A stretch of 64,000 bases of DNA from Ornithinibacter aureus (lineage in GTDB: Bacteria; Actinomycetota; Actinomycetes; Actinomycetales; Dermatophilaceae). Made by a program: the position numbers and the translations under genes. The DNA is taken from contig NZ_VMSB01000001.1 in assembly GCF_009858245.1 (NCBI RefSeq), forward strand, positions 310,001-374,000, given 5' to 3'. The notes under the pieces were generated by a model. The model was given only the letters and a program-made list of their open reading frames with translations. It did not search any database and was not told the origin of the DNA. Positions 29,503-42,655 of this stretch are shown in pieces (the stretch's first letter is position 1; each line of letters opens with the position of its first letter).

Positions 29503-30063
29503 GTGGCATCGACCAACGACCTCAAGAACGGCCTCGTCCTCAACCTCGAGGGCCAGCTCTGGACCGTCGTCGAGTTCCAGCACGTCAAGCCCGGCAAGGG
29601 CCCGGCCTTCGTGCGCACCAAGCTGAAGAACGTCATGAGCGGCAAGGTCGTCGACAAGACCTTCAACGCCGGCGTCAAGGTCGAGACCGCGAACGTCGAC
29701 AAGCGGAACATGCAGTACCTCTACAACGACGGCACCGACTTCATCTTCATGGACGGTGACACCTACGACCAGATCGCGGTCAGCCCCGAGGTCGTCGGTG
29801 ACGCCGCCAAGTACATGCTCGAGAACCAGGACGCGATCGTGGCCCGCCACGACGGCACCGTGCTGTTCATCGAGCTGCCCGCGTCGGTCGTCCTCGAGAT
29901 CTCGTACACCGAGCCGGGCCTGCAGGGCGACCGCTCGACCGGTGGCACCAAGCCGGCGACGCTCGAGACCGGCGCGGAGATCGCCGTCCCGCTGTTCCTG
30001 GAGACCGGCACCAAGGTCAAGGTCGACACCCGCGACGGTTCCTACCTGGGTCGGGTCAGCTGA
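29503..30063 (+). CDS. efp: Elongation factor P
   Basis: Translation factor that relieves ribosome stalling at consecutive prolines. The 186-residue protein has the three EF-P barrels: N-terminal KOW-like domain with the loop [17 protein letters not shown], whose Lys sits where other bacteria modify EF-P, and two OB domains ([21 protein letters not shown], ending in [10 protein letters not shown]). GTG 29503 gives the canonical ASTNDLKNG start; upstream in-frame codons at 29419-29500 are not family-like. nusB follows after three bases. Confidence 0.97.
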   Translation: MASTNDLKNGLVLNLEGQLWTVVEFQHVKPGKGPAFVRTKLKNVMSGKVVDKTFNAGVKVETANVDKRNMQYLYNDGTDFIFMDGDTYDQIAVSPEVVGDAAKYMLENQDAIVARHDGTVLFIELPASVVLEISYTEPGLQGDRSTGGTKPATLETGAEIAVPLFLETGTKVKVDTRDGSYLGRVS

Positions 30064-30066
30064 CCC

Positions 30067-30480
30067 GTGGCCGCCCGCACCAAGGCCCGCAAGCGCGCGC
30101 TCGACCTGCTCTTCGAGGCCGAGCAGCGCCAGGTCAACGTCGGTGAGCTGCTGCGACAGCGGCTGGCCGCCCCCGTGACCGAGGCCCCGTTGTCGGAGTT
30201 CACCGGTGACCTCGTCAGTGGGGTCGTCGAGCACTGGACCCAGATCGACGAGCTGATCGCGACGTACTCCCAGGGCTGGACCCTGGCCAGGATGCCGGCG
30301 GTCGACCGCTCGATCCTGCGCCTGGGCGCCTACGAGGTGCTGTACTCCACGGACGTTCCCGAGGCCGTCGCGATCAGCGAGTGGGTGGGGCTGGCCACCG
30401 AATTGTCGACCGATGACAGCCCGAAGTTCGTCAACGGGCTCCTGGGCCGCCTCGTCGAGGTCAAGCCGACCCTGGCCTGA
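30067..30480 (+). CDS. nusB: Transcription antitermination factor NusB
   Basis: RNA-binding antitermination protein needed for rRNA transcription together with S10. All-helical protein of 137 residues, starting AARTKARKRALDLLFEAEQR, with the conserved VDRSILRLGAYEVLY and FVNGLLGRLVE. It follows efp by three bases, the usual actinobacterial pair. In Streptomyces bldD and pyrR come next; here bldD is absent and the dodecin gene converges instead. Confidence 0.95.
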   Translation: MAARTKARKRALDLLFEAEQRQVNVGELLRQRLAAPVTEAPLSEFTGDLVSGVVEHWTQIDELIATYSQGWTLARMPAVDRSILRLGAYEVLYSTDVPEAVAISEWVGLATELSTDDSPKFVNGLLGRLVEVKPTLA

Positions 30481-30535
30481 GCCGCATTCGAACCCCGGGT
30501 GCACGGATTCGTGATCGGTATCACCTCGGCCCCGG

Positions 30536-30742
30536 TCACTCCTCGAGGCGGAAGCCGATCTTGAGCCCCACCTGGTAGTGGGCGACCGCACCGTCCACGA
30601 GGTGTCCGCGGATCTCGGTCACCTCGAACCAGTCGAGCCCGCGCACCGTGGTCGATGCCCGGGTCACCGCCGTGGAGATGGCGTCGTCGATCGAGGTCGG
30701 CGACGACCCGACGACCTCGGTGATGCCGTACGTGTGTGCCAT
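30536..30742 (-). CDS. Dodecin, flavin-binding
   Basis: A 68-residue dodecin that assembles into a hollow dodecamer storing flavins. Trp38 and Gln57, the residues that sandwich the isoalloxazine ring in M. tuberculosis dodecin, are both present (GLDWFEVTE and HYQVGLKIGFRLEE). The start ATG follows GAAAGGG as a ribosome binding site. It converges on nusB with 55 bases between; a small 5-pair hairpin (30511-30524) in the gap could act in termination. A riboswitch-controlled riboflavin gene lies elsewhere in the window, but no direct link is seen. Confidence 0.94.
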   Translation of the reverse strand: MAHTYGITEVVGSSPTSIDDAISTAVTRASTTVRGLDWFEVTEIRGHLVDGAVAHYQVGLKIGFRLEE

Positions 30743-30859
30743 GTCAGGCCCTTTCGGTGCGTCGCGGCGCCGGCGGCGCCCCTCGCGTCGATCATCCTCG
30801 CTCGGGACGCCGCGCGCCGTCGAAGGCGCGGACCGGATTGCGGCTCGGGTGGGCCCGGC

Positions 30860-31060
30860 TCAGCGCGCGCCGGCGCAGGCGAAGACGACTTCAGGCCACG
30901 GCGACGTGGCCACCCACCGGCGGCGAGTCTCCGCGTCGGCGTCCCGCGGGGGGAACAGGGAGGCCCACCCGGTGGTGACGGGCTGGTCTGCGGTCGCGCC
31001 CGTGGAGGTCTCGGCGCACGACGCGTCACGCTGGGTGAGTGGCTGGACGGACGTCTGCAC
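30860..31060 (-). CDS. Unrecognised 66-residue protein with strong ribosome binding site
   Basis: A small gene I do not recognise. GTG 31060 is preceded at five bases by AAGGAGG (on the minus strand, complement of 31066-31072), one of the best Shine-Dalgarno sequences in the window; this supports a start here rather than further up the longer open frame to 31249. The 66 residues are soluble-looking: a polar N-terminus ([14 protein letters not shown]), a middle rich in Thr/Ala, and a C-terminal half with [18 protein letters not shown] and [12 protein letters not shown]. It has two Cys (far apart) and no membrane helix. It is divergent from pyrR and separated by 118 bases from dodecin. No function proposed. 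Confidence 0.55.
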   Translation of the reverse strand: MQTSVQPLTQRDASCAETSTGATADQPVTTGWASLFPPRDADAETRRRWVATSPWPEVVFACAGAR

Positions 31061-31222
31061 GGTGGCCTCCTTCTCGGGTGGGGGAGGCGCCTGGGCGGGG
31101 CCTCGCAGGTGAAAGTAGATCACACACTGTTTGGACAGGCATAGCGTCGCGTTATGTGTGTCCGGCATTCGGACCGGGTGTCCGGCCCGCGAACCCTGGC
31201 AGGGCCTGGGCCGCCGACCCCG

Positions 31223-31228
31223 TAGAGT
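31223..31228 (+). promoter_or_regulatory. -10 box of the pyrimidine operon
   Basis: TAGAGT matches TANNNT and would start a leader of about 60 bases containing the PyrR-binding hairpin before pyrR. An AT-richer pair further up (TTGGAC 31131, TATGTG 31153) is a weaker alternative. Confidence 0.45.
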
Positions 31229-31259
31229 GGGCCGCGCACCAACCGACATCCTTTAACGA

Positions 31260-31286
31260 CCTGTCCAGTGAGGCAGGGAAGGAGGT
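31260..31286 (+). promoter_or_regulatory. PyrR-binding hairpin overlapping the pyrR ribosome binding site
   Basis: The stem CCTG (31260-31263) / CAGG (31274-31277) holds the loop TCCAGTGAGG, matching the conserved PyrR-binding sequence UCCAGNGAGG of Gram-positive pyr leaders. The Shine-Dalgarno AAGGAGGT (31279-31286) begins two bases after the stem, eight bases before the ATG. There is no terminator structure after it, so UMP-bound PyrR most likely blocks ribosome access, as reported for mycobacterial pyrR. Confidence 0.8.
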
Positions 31287-31293
31287 CCGCGTC

Positions 31294-31880
31294 ATGACGC
31301 GTGCCGAGAGCACCGTGCCCCCCGGGCACCCCCTGGACCCCGACGGTCGAACCGTCCTGTCCGCGAGTGACGTGGCCCGGGCGCTGCGCCGCATCGCCCA
31401 CGAGATCCTCGAGCACAACAAGGGGCCCGACGACCTCGTCCTGCTGGGCATCCCCAGTCGAGGAGTCGAGTTGGCCCACCGGCTCGTCGATCTCATCCGT
31501 GAGGTCGAGGGCACCCAGGTCCCCGTGGGCAGCCTCGACATCACGATGCACCGCGACGACCTGCGCCACCAACCGACCCGGGCGCCGATGCACACGCAGA
31601 TCCCCACCGGGGGCATCGACGACAAGGTCGTCGTCCTCGTCGACGACGTGCTCTACTCCGGGCGCACCATCCGCGCCGCCCTGGATGCGCTCTCCGACCT
31701 CGGTCGGCCGCGCGCCGTGCGCCTGGCGGTGCTCGTCGACCGCGGGCACCGCGAGCTGCCCATCCGGGCCGACCACGTCGGCAAGAACCTGCCGACCAGC
31801 CACGCCGAGAAGGTCCAGGTGCGCCTGGCCGGTCACGACGGCTCCGAGGACGTCGTGCGGATCGCCGGGGGTGACGCGCG

Positions 31881-31884
<4 letters not shown>
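31294..31884 (+). CDS. pyrR: Bifunctional pyr operon regulator / uracil phosphoribosyltransferase
   Basis: RNA-binding repressor of the pyrimidine operon with a type I phosphoribosyltransferase fold; 196 residues. The PRPP loop is [20 protein letters not shown] (about residues 112-131). Other family motifs are [23 protein letters not shown] and [22 protein letters not shown]. It is the first gene of the operon, directly after its own binding hairpin, so it should autoregulate. The stop overlaps pyrB (ATGA). Confidence 0.96.
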
Positions 31885-32824
<940 letters not shown>

Positions 32825-32828
<4 letters not shown>

Positions 32829-34180
32829 GTGGGCCCTCCACGGACAGAAATCGACCAACAGGTCACTCGGGGTACGCACCCGACCTGCTCGTCGTCGGCG
32901 CCGACGTCCTCGGCGGGGGAACCGCCGACGTCCTCGTCCGCGACGGTCTCGTCGCCGCGGTCGGTGCGGATGCCGCAGCAGACGCCCCTTCCGACGTGGA
33001 GCGCATCGACGCCGACGGGCTGGTCCTGCTGCCCGGTTTCGTCGACCTGCACACCCACCTTCGCGAACCCGGCCGCGAGGACGCCGAGACGATCGCCTCT
33101 GGGTCGCGCGCCGCCGCCGTAGGCGGGTTCACGGCCGTGCTCGCGATGGCCAACACCAACCCGGTCACCGACACCGCCGAGGCAGCCGAGCGGATCCTCG
33201 ACCTCGGCGCGGCCGCAGGGCTCGTCGACGTCGTGCCGGTCGGGGCCGTCACCAAGGGCCTCGACGGGGCCGAGCTCGCCGAGCTCGGCCTGATGCACCG
33301 CTCCCGCGCTCGGGTTCGGGTGTTCTCCGACGACGGCCGCTGCGTCGCCGATGGCCGGGTCATGCGCCGGGCCCTGGAGTACGTGCGGGCCTTCGGCGGA
33401 GTCATCTCCCAGCACAGCCAGGACCCGAGCCTGGCCGGGCCGCAGGCCTGCTGCCACGAGGGCGAGACCTCGGGCCGCCTGGGTCTGCCCGGCTGGCCCG
33501 CCGTGGCCGAGGCGAGCATCATCGCCCGCGACGCCATGCTCGCCGAGCACACCGGGTCGCGGGTGCACGTCGCCCACGTCAGCACGGCAGAGGGCCTCGA
33601 CGTCGTCCGCTGGGCCAAGGCCCGGGGGATCGCGATGACCGCCGAGGTCACCCCGCACCACCTCGCGCTCGGCACCGACCTGCTGGCCGGCTACGACCCG
33701 GTCTTCAAGGTCAACCCGCCGCTGCGCCCCGACCCCGACCGGGCCGCCCTGATCGAGGGTCTGCTCGACGGCACCATCGACGCCATCGCCACCGACCACG
33801 CCCCGCACGCGCGGCACGACAAGGAACACGCGTTCGTCGACGCCGCGTTCGGGATGCTCGGCCTCGAGACCGCCTTCGCGGTCGTCCACGACCTGCTCGT
33901 CGCCGACGGCCGCCTGCCGTGGCGCGACCTCGCCCGGTTGATGTCGGTCGCCCCGGCCGCCATCGCCGGGTTGGCCGACCACGGCCGCCCGATCGCCCCC
34001 GGCGAGCCCGCCAACCTCGTGCTCGTCGATCCCACAGCCTCGGTCACCGTCGACCGGGACTCCTCGCAGTCCCTGTCCCGCAACACCCCGTGGCACGGAG
34101 CCAGCCTCACCGGCGCCGTCCGCACGACGATCTTGCGCGGTCGCGTCACCGCGCACGAAGGAGCGCCCACCTCATGCTGA
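32825..34180 (+). CDS. pyrC: Dihydroorotase
   Basis: Class I dihydroorotase (451 residues) closing carbamoyl aspartate to dihydroorotate. Zinc-binding features of the amidohydrolase barrel are complete: [16 protein letters not shown], the later His sites in QHSQDPS and [11 protein letters not shown], and the catalytic Asp in [14 protein letters not shown] 32825 overlaps pyrB (ATGA); the frame is open much further upstream but only in shadow of pyrB. It overlaps carA by seven bases. Confidence 0.96.
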
Positions 34181-35340
34181 CCACCCGCGAGCCCGCCGTC
34201 CTCGTGCTCGAGGACGGCCGCACGTTCACCGGCCGGGCCTACGGCCACCGCGGCAGCACGGTCGGCGAGGCCGTCTTCAACACCGGCATGACCGGCTACC
34301 AGGAGACCCTCACCGACCCCAGCTACCACCGCCAGGTCGTCGTCATGACGGCCCCCCACGTCGGCAACACCGGCTGGAACGACGAGGACGACGAGTCCGG
34401 CCGCATCTGGGTCTCCGGCTTCGTCGTGCGCGACCCCGCCCTGAGGCCCTCGAACTGGCGCTCCCAGCGCTCCCTCGAGGACGAGCTCGACGCGCAGGGC
34501 GTCGTCGGCATCTGCGACCTCGACACCCGGGCGCTCACCCGCCACCTGCGCGAGCGCGGCGCCATGCGCGTTGGCATCTTCTCGGGGGATGCCGCGAGCG
34601 CACCTCGCGAGCGCCTCCTCACCCAGGTCATCGACGCACCGTCGATGACCGGTGCAGCCCTGGCCGAGCAGGTGGCCACCCAGGAGGCCTACGTCGTGCC
34701 GGCGGTGGGGGAGAGGCGCTTCACCGTGGCCGCGGTCGACCTCGGCATCAAGGCGATGACGCCGACGATGATGGCGCAGCGCGGCATCGAGGTGCACGTG
34801 CTGCCCGCCACCGCGACCATCGAGCAGATCCGGGAGATCGCCCCGGACGGGGTGTTCTTCTCCAACGGCCCCGGCGACCCGAGCACCGCCGAGCGCCAGG
34901 CCGAGCTCCTGCGCGCCGTGCTGCGCGACGGCATCCCCTACTTCGGCATCTGCTTCGGCAACCAGATCCTCGGCAAGGCACTCGGGTTCGGCACCTACAA
35001 GCTGAAGTACGGCCACCGCGGCATCAACCAGCCGGTCATGGACCGCACGACAGGCAAGGTCGAGGTGACCGCCCACAACCACGGGTTCGCGGTCGACGCG
35101 CCGCTCGACACGGTCACCGAGACCGAGTTCGGCAGCGTCGCGGTCAGCCACGTCTGCCTCAACGACGACGTCGTCGAGGGTCTCGAGGTGCGCCGGGGCG
35201 GGCAGCTCAGCGCCTTCTCGGTCCAGTACCACCCCGAGGCCGCGGCCGGCCCGCACGACGCCGCCTACCTGTTCGACCGGTTCGTCGACCTCATGCAGGC
35301 GTCCCGAACACCAGACACCACGCAGGGAGAGGTGGCCTGA
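34174..35340 (+). CDS. carA: Carbamoyl-phosphate synthase, small (glutaminase) subunit
   Basis: Supplies ammonia from glutamine to CarB. The 388-residue protein has the N-terminal CarA-specific domain ([20 protein letters not shown], then [10 protein letters not shown]) and a class I amidotransferase domain with nucleophile Cys260 (FGICFGNQ), the oxyanion region SNGPGDP and the triad His-Glu in [12 protein letters not shown] 34174 lies within the end of pyrC. carB starts one base after its stop. Confidence 0.97.
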   Translation: MLTTREPAVLVLEDGRTFTGRAYGHRGSTVGEAVFNTGMTGYQETLTDPSYHRQVVVMTAPHVGNTGWNDEDDESGRIWVSGFVVRDPALRPSNWRSQRSLEDELDAQGVVGICDLDTRALTRHLRERGAMRVGIFSGDAASAPRERLLTQVIDAPSMTGAALAEQVATQEAYVVPAVGERRFTVAAVDLGIKAMTPTMMAQRGIEVHVLPATATIEQIREIAPDGVFFSNGPGDPSTAERQAELLRAVLRDGIPYFGICFGNQILGKALGFGTYKLKYGHRGINQPVMDRTTGKVEVTAHNHGFAVDAPLDTVTETEFGSVAVSHVCLNDDVVEGLEVRRGGQLSAFSVQYHPEAAAGPHDAAYLFDRFVDLMQASRTPDTTQGEVA

Positions 35341-35341
35341 G

Positions 35342-38691
<3,350 letters not shown>

Positions 38692-38695
<4 letters not shown>

Positions 38696-39582
38696 GCGCG
38701 GCCAGCGTCGCCCCGACGGCGGGAGGGGTCACCCAGGTCGTCGGCAGCGTCGTCGCCAACGACCCCGTGGGCGCCTACCGCCACCTGGTGATCTCGGCCC
38801 CCGGGGTGGCTGAGCTCGCCTCGCCCGGGCAGTTCGTGGCCCTCGCGGTCGGCGGGCCCACCTCGGCCACCCTGTTGCGCCGGTGCTTCTCCCTGCACCG
38901 GGTGGATGCCGGGCGCGGCACCGTCGAGGTCGTCATCGCGGCGCACGGGCCGGGCACGACGTGGCTGACCCAGGTGCGCGTCGGCGACCCCGTCGACGTC
39001 GTGGCTCCGCTCGGACAGCCCTTCCCGCTGCCCGCGGAACCCACGGCGTGCGTGCTCGTCGGTGGTGGCTACGGCTCGGCCCCGTTGTTCTGGCTGGCGC
39101 AGGCCCTGCGCGAGCGCGGCTGCCACGTTGAGCTGGTGCTGGGGGCGGCGACGCGAGACCGGCTCTTCGGGGTCGACCTCGCGGACGGCACCACCGACGG
39201 CGTCACCGTGACCACCGATGACGGCTCCGCCGGGCACCGGGGGTGGGTCTCGGACGTGCTCGGCGACGTCATCACCCGCGCGGGCGCCACCGAGGTCTTC
39301 GCCTGCGGCCCGATGGCGATGCTGAAGTCGGTCACCGACGTCGCCGCCGCCCACGCGGCCGTGGCCCACGTGGCCGTCGAGGAGTCGATGGCCTGCGGCG
39401 TCGGGGTGTGCATGACCTGTGTCCTGCCGATCACCACGCAGGACGGGGTGACCAAGATGCTCCGCTCGTGCGTCGACGGCCCGGTGTTCCGGGGTGACAG
39501 CGTGCGCTGGGACGCCTTCGCGAACGGCATCTGCCACGTCCCCGCCGACACCGTCGGCGCTCCTCGGGCGGGGGGTCACTGA
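38692..39582 (+). CDS. pyrK: Dihydroorotate dehydrogenase electron-transfer subunit
   Basis: Iron-sulfur flavoprotein (296 residues) passing electrons from the class 1B dihydroorotate dehydrogenase to NAD. The N-terminal FAD domain has the RRCFSLHRV pattern; the middle is a ferredoxin-reductase-like NAD domain ([24 protein letters not shown]). The C-terminal [2Fe-2S] ligands are Cys235, Cys240, Cys243 and Cys260 (CGVGVCMTC and RSC). It sits directly before pyrD with one base of overlap, so the two form the PyrD-PyrK complex. Confidence 0.95.
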
Positions 39583-40541
39583 TGGTCGACATGTCCACCA
39601 CGCTGGGACCGGTGACGTTGCCGAACCCCGTCATGACGGCATCCGGGTGCGCCGCCAACGGCCAGGAACTGCACCGGTTCTTCCCCGTCGACGAACTCGG
39701 TGCCTTCGTCACCAAGACGGTGATGGCTGCCCCGCGGTCGGGTCGCGGCACACCACGGATGGCCGAGACGGCGTCCGGCATGCTCAACTCGATCGGGCTC
39801 CAGGGGCCGGGCATCGAGGCGTTCCTCGAGAACGACCTCGCCTGGCTGGCCTCCGTGGGCGCTCGAGTGCTCGTCTCCATCGCCGGCAACACCGCGGCGG
39901 AGTTCGGCGAGGTCGCTGAGCGGCTGGCCAGCAGCCCCGCTTTCGCGGCCGTCGTCGGGGTCGAGGTCAACATCTCGTGCCCCAACGTCGCGAACCGCGG
40001 TCTGGTGTTCGCGTGCGATCCCGTGTCGTCCGACGCGGTGGTGCGACTCGTGCGCGAGAGCCTGCCCGCGACGACGCCGATCTTCGCCAAGCTCACCCCG
40101 GACGTCACCGACATCGTGACCATCGCGGATGCCGCGCTCGGGGCCGGCGCCGACGGCCTGACGATGATCAACACCCTGCTGGGCATGGTCATCGACACCG
40201 ACCTGCTGCGCCCCCAGCTGGCCGGGGTCACCGGGGGTCTGTCCGGCCCCGCCGTGCGCCCCGTCGCCGTGCGCGCCCTGTGGCAGGTCACCGCGGCGAT
40301 GCGGGACGGGCGCCTGCCCACCGCACCCCTCATCGGCGTGGGGGGAGTGCGCACCGGTCGTGACGCCCTCGAGCTCGTCGCGGCCGGCGCCAGTGCCGTG
40401 CAGGTCGGTACCGCGACGTTCAACGACCCCTCGCGGCCGCGCCGGGTCGTCGACGAGCTCGAGGCCGAGATCGCCCGCCACGGCTTCACCCGCTTCGCCG
40501 ACGTCGTCGGCATCGCCCACGACAGGATGGTTTCGCCATGA
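39582..40541 (+). CDS. pyrD: Dihydroorotate dehydrogenase, class 1B
   Basis: FMN enzyme oxidising dihydroorotate to orotate in the cytoplasm. The 319-residue protein has the class 1 catalytic Cys133 in VNISCPNV; class 2, membrane-linked enzymes have Ser here. FMN contacts are in MTASGCAANG, VFAKLTPDVT and the C-terminal IGVGGVRTGRDALELVAAGA. The neighbouring pyrK makes this the NAD-dependent class 1B enzyme, unlike mycobacteria, which use class 2. Overlaps pyrF by four bases. Confidence 0.96.
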   Translation: MVDMSTTLGPVTLPNPVMTASGCAANGQELHRFFPVDELGAFVTKTVMAAPRSGRGTPRMAETASGMLNSIGLQGPGIEAFLENDLAWLASVGARVLVSIAGNTAAEFGEVAERLASSPAFAAVVGVEVNISCPNVANRGLVFACDPVSSDAVVRLVRESLPATTPIFAKLTPDVTDIVTIADAALGAGADGLTMINTLLGMVIDTDLLRPQLAGVTGGLSGPAVRPVAVRALWQVTAAMRDGRLPTAPLIGVGGVRTGRDALELVAAGASAVQVGTATFNDPSRPRRVVDELEAEIARHGFTRFADVVGIAHDRMVSP

Positions 40542-41389
40542 GTCCCGACCCGTTCGGCGTGCGCCTGCGCGCCGCCATGGACACGCACGGCCCGCTGTGC
40601 GTCGGCATCGACCCGCACGCCGCGCTGCTCCGGGCGTGGGGGCTGCCGGTCGACCTGTCCGGGCTCGAGCGCTTCGCGATGACGTGCGTCGAGGCCTTCG
40701 CCGGGCGGGTCGCGGTCGTCAAGCCCCAGTCGGCCTTCTTCGAGGTGTTCGGCTCGCGCGGGGTGGCGGTGCTCGAGCGGGTGCTCGGTGACCTGCGCGA
40801 CGCCGGGACCCTGACGATCCTGGACGCCAAGCGCGGGGACATCGGCTCGACGATGGAGGCCTACGCACAGGCGTTCCTCTCCGACGAGGGGCCGGGTCGT
40901 GCCGATGCCCTCACCGTGAGCCCCTTCCTCGGCTACGGGTCGCTGCGCCCGGCGCTGGACGTCGCCGCCGCCACCGGCCGCGGGGTGTTCGTGCTCGCGT
41001 TGACGTCGAACCCGGAGGGTCCGCAGGTGCAACACGCCGAGGCGAACGGTCGCTCCGTCGCCGCAGCCGTCGTGGACGGCGCCGCTGCCGACAACGCACA
41101 GGCCGCCGCCCGCGGCGAGCTGGGCCACGTCGGCCTTGTCGTCGGGGCAACCGTCGGGGATGCCGTGGCGCGCCTCGGTCTCGGCCTCGCCGCCAGCGCC
41201 GCACCGCTCCTCGCACCGGGGCTCGGCGCGCAAGGGGCCGGGCCCGGTGACCTGCGCGCGGTGTTCGGTGACGCCGTGGGCAACGTGCTGCCGAACGTGT
41301 CGCGCTCGGTGCTCTCTGCGGGGCCGTCGGTCCAGGCTCTCGCGGCCGCCGCGGCACGTGACGCCGAGAGCGTGCGTGCAGCCCTGTGA
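40538..41389 (+). CDS. pyrF: Orotidine 5'-phosphate decarboxylase
   Basis: Produces UMP from OMP. This 283-residue protein is the longer type 2 form found in actinobacteria and myxobacteria. The catalytic Asp-Lys-Asp network is in ILDAKRGDIGSTM; substrate contacts are in VGIDPH, VVKPQSAFFE and VGATVGDAVAR. It ends the dedicated pyrimidine genes; a new promoter precedes mihF but readthrough is likely, since no hairpin is seen. Confidence 0.96.
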   Translation: MSPDPFGVRLRAAMDTHGPLCVGIDPHAALLRAWGLPVDLSGLERFAMTCVEAFAGRVAVVKPQSAFFEVFGSRGVAVLERVLGDLRDAGTLTILDAKRGDIGSTMEAYAQAFLSDEGPGRADALTVSPFLGYGSLRPALDVAAATGRGVFVLALTSNPEGPQVQHAEANGRSVAAAVVDGAAADNAQAAARGELGHVGLVVGATVGDAVARLGLGLAASAAPLLAPGLGAQGAGPGDLRAVFGDAVGNVLPNVSRSVLSAGPSVQALAAAAARDAESVRAAL

Positions 41390-41397
41390 GCCAGCGC

Positions 41398-41403
41398 TAG
41401 AGT
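41398..41403 (+). promoter_or_regulatory. Candidate mihF -10 box
   Basis: TAGAGT, nine bases after the pyrF stop and 61 bases before the mihF GTG. It would let mihF-gmk-rpoZ-coaBC be expressed independently of pyrimidine control. Confidence 0.4.
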
Positions 41404-41464
41404 CGAACCACTTCCCGTCGGGTGCTGACGCAGATGGCCCCGCATGTCGCCGAAGGACGCACCC

Positions 41465-41779
41465 GTGGCACTTCCGCCGCTCACCCCCGAACAGCGTTCC
41501 GCTGCCCTGGCCAAGGCGGCGGCGTCCCGGCGTGAGCGCGCCGAGGTCAAGCACCGCCTCAAGCACTCGGGCCTCTCGCTCGCCGAGGTCATCGACGCGG
41601 GCAAGACGAACGAGGTCGTCGGCAAGATGCGCGTCTGCGCCCTGCTGGAGTCGATGCCCGGCGTCGGTCGGGTCCGGGCGCGGCAGATCATGGAGGAGGT
41701 CGGCATCTCCGAGAGCCGCCGCGTGCGCGGTCTCGGACAGAACCAGGCCGCCGCCCTGATCGAGCGCTTCGGACGGTGA
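41465..41779 (+). CDS. mihF: Actinobacterial integration host factor
   Basis: Small basic DNA-binding protein (104 residues) of the mIHF/sIHF family, a nucleoid protein unrelated to E. coli IHF. The conserved core is complete: [32 protein letters not shown], and the helix-two-turn-helix [19 protein letters not shown] followed by [13 protein letters not shown] 41465 gives the normal family length; the upstream ATG 41444 would add seven residues. In Streptomyces and mycobacteria it also sits just before gmk. Confidence 0.95.
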   Translation: MALPPLTPEQRSAALAKAAASRRERAEVKHRLKHSGLSLAEVIDAGKTNEVVGKMRVCALLESMPGVGRVRARQIMEEVGISESRRVRGLGQNQAAALIERFGR

Positions 41780-42342
41780 GTGCCCCCTCGCGCCTGACGG
41801 TCCTCGCGGGGCCCACCGCCGTCGGCAAGGGCACCGTGGCGGCCTACGTGCGCGAACACCACCCCGAGGTCTGGGTCTCGGTGTCCGCGACGACCCGCCG
41901 CCCACGACCCGGTGAGGTCGACGGCATCCACTACCACTTCGTCGACGACGAGCACTTCGACGCGATGGTGCGCGACGGTGAGCTGCTCGAATGGGCGGTG
42001 GTGCACGGCCGCGCCAAGTACGGCACGCCTCGGGGCCCGGTCGAGCAGGCGCTGGCCGCCGGGCGACCGGCCCTGCTCGAGATCGACCTCCAGGGCGCAC
42101 GGCAGGTGCGCGAGAGCATGCCCGAGGCGCTGTTCGTCTTCCTCGCCCCTCCCACGTGGGACGAACTGGTGCGCCGGCTCGTCGGGCGGGGGACCGAGGG
42201 TGCGGAGGAACGTGAGGCCCGACTGGACACCGCGAGGGTCGAACTGGCCTCCGCGAGCGAGTTCGACGTGACCGTCCTCAACGACGACGTCCATCGCGCC
42301 GCCGAGGAACTCGTATCATTGATGAGAAACCCCTCCACCTGA
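41776..42342 (+). CDS. gmk: Guanylate kinase
   Basis: Phosphorylates GMP to GDP. A 188-residue P-loop kinase: [11 protein letters not shown] near the N-terminus, then [22 protein letters not shown] (GMP-binding, about residues 35-56), and [14 protein letters not shown] as the Walker B region. GTG 41776 overlaps the mihF stop (GTGA). rpoZ follows after 17 bases. Confidence 0.96.
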   Translation: MSAPSRLTVLAGPTAVGKGTVAAYVREHHPEVWVSVSATTRRPRPGEVDGIHYHFVDDEHFDAMVRDGELLEWAVVHGRAKYGTPRGPVEQALAAGRPALLEIDLQGARQVRESMPEALFVFLAPPTWDELVRRLVGRGTEGAEEREARLDTARVELASASEFDVTVLNDDVHRAAEELVSLMRNPST

Positions 42343-42359
42343 GCGAAGCGAGATCCAGC

Positions 42360-42629
42360 GTGTCCGGAACCGTGGCCGACCCCATCGGCATCACCAACCC
42401 CCCGATCGACGAGCTCCTCGAGCGCGCCGACTCCAAGTACTCCCTGGTGCTCTACTCCGCGAAGCGGGCCCGGCAGATCAACGCCTACTACGCCCAGCTC
42501 CAGGAGGGCCTGCTCGAGTACGTCGGTCCGCTGGTCGACTCCGAGGTGCACGAGAAGCCGATGTCGATCGCCCTTCGCGAGATCAACGAGGGCCTGCTGA
42601 CCTCGACCCCCACGCCCTCCCAGGGCTGA
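42360..42629 (+). CDS. rpoZ: RNA polymerase omega subunit
   Basis: An 89-residue protein that helps assemble RNA polymerase. Conserved actinobacterial pattern: [34 protein letters not shown] and [16 protein letters not shown] (each shown in parts by position: residues about 9-42 and 63-79). GTG 42360 is the likely start. The order gmk-rpoZ-coaBC is the usual one. Confidence 0.95.
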   Translation: MSGTVADPIGITNPPIDELLERADSKYSLVLYSAKRARQINAYYAQLQEGLLEYVGPLVDSEVHEKPMSIALREINEGLLTSTPTPSQG

Positions 42630-42655
42630 CCTGACGTGGGCGCCGGGGTGGATGC

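Noticed and set aside
30481-30535. A TTCGAA-containing stretch resembling a tRNA T-loop on the minus strand
   Set aside because: No acceptor stem, anticodon arm or D arm can be drawn around it.
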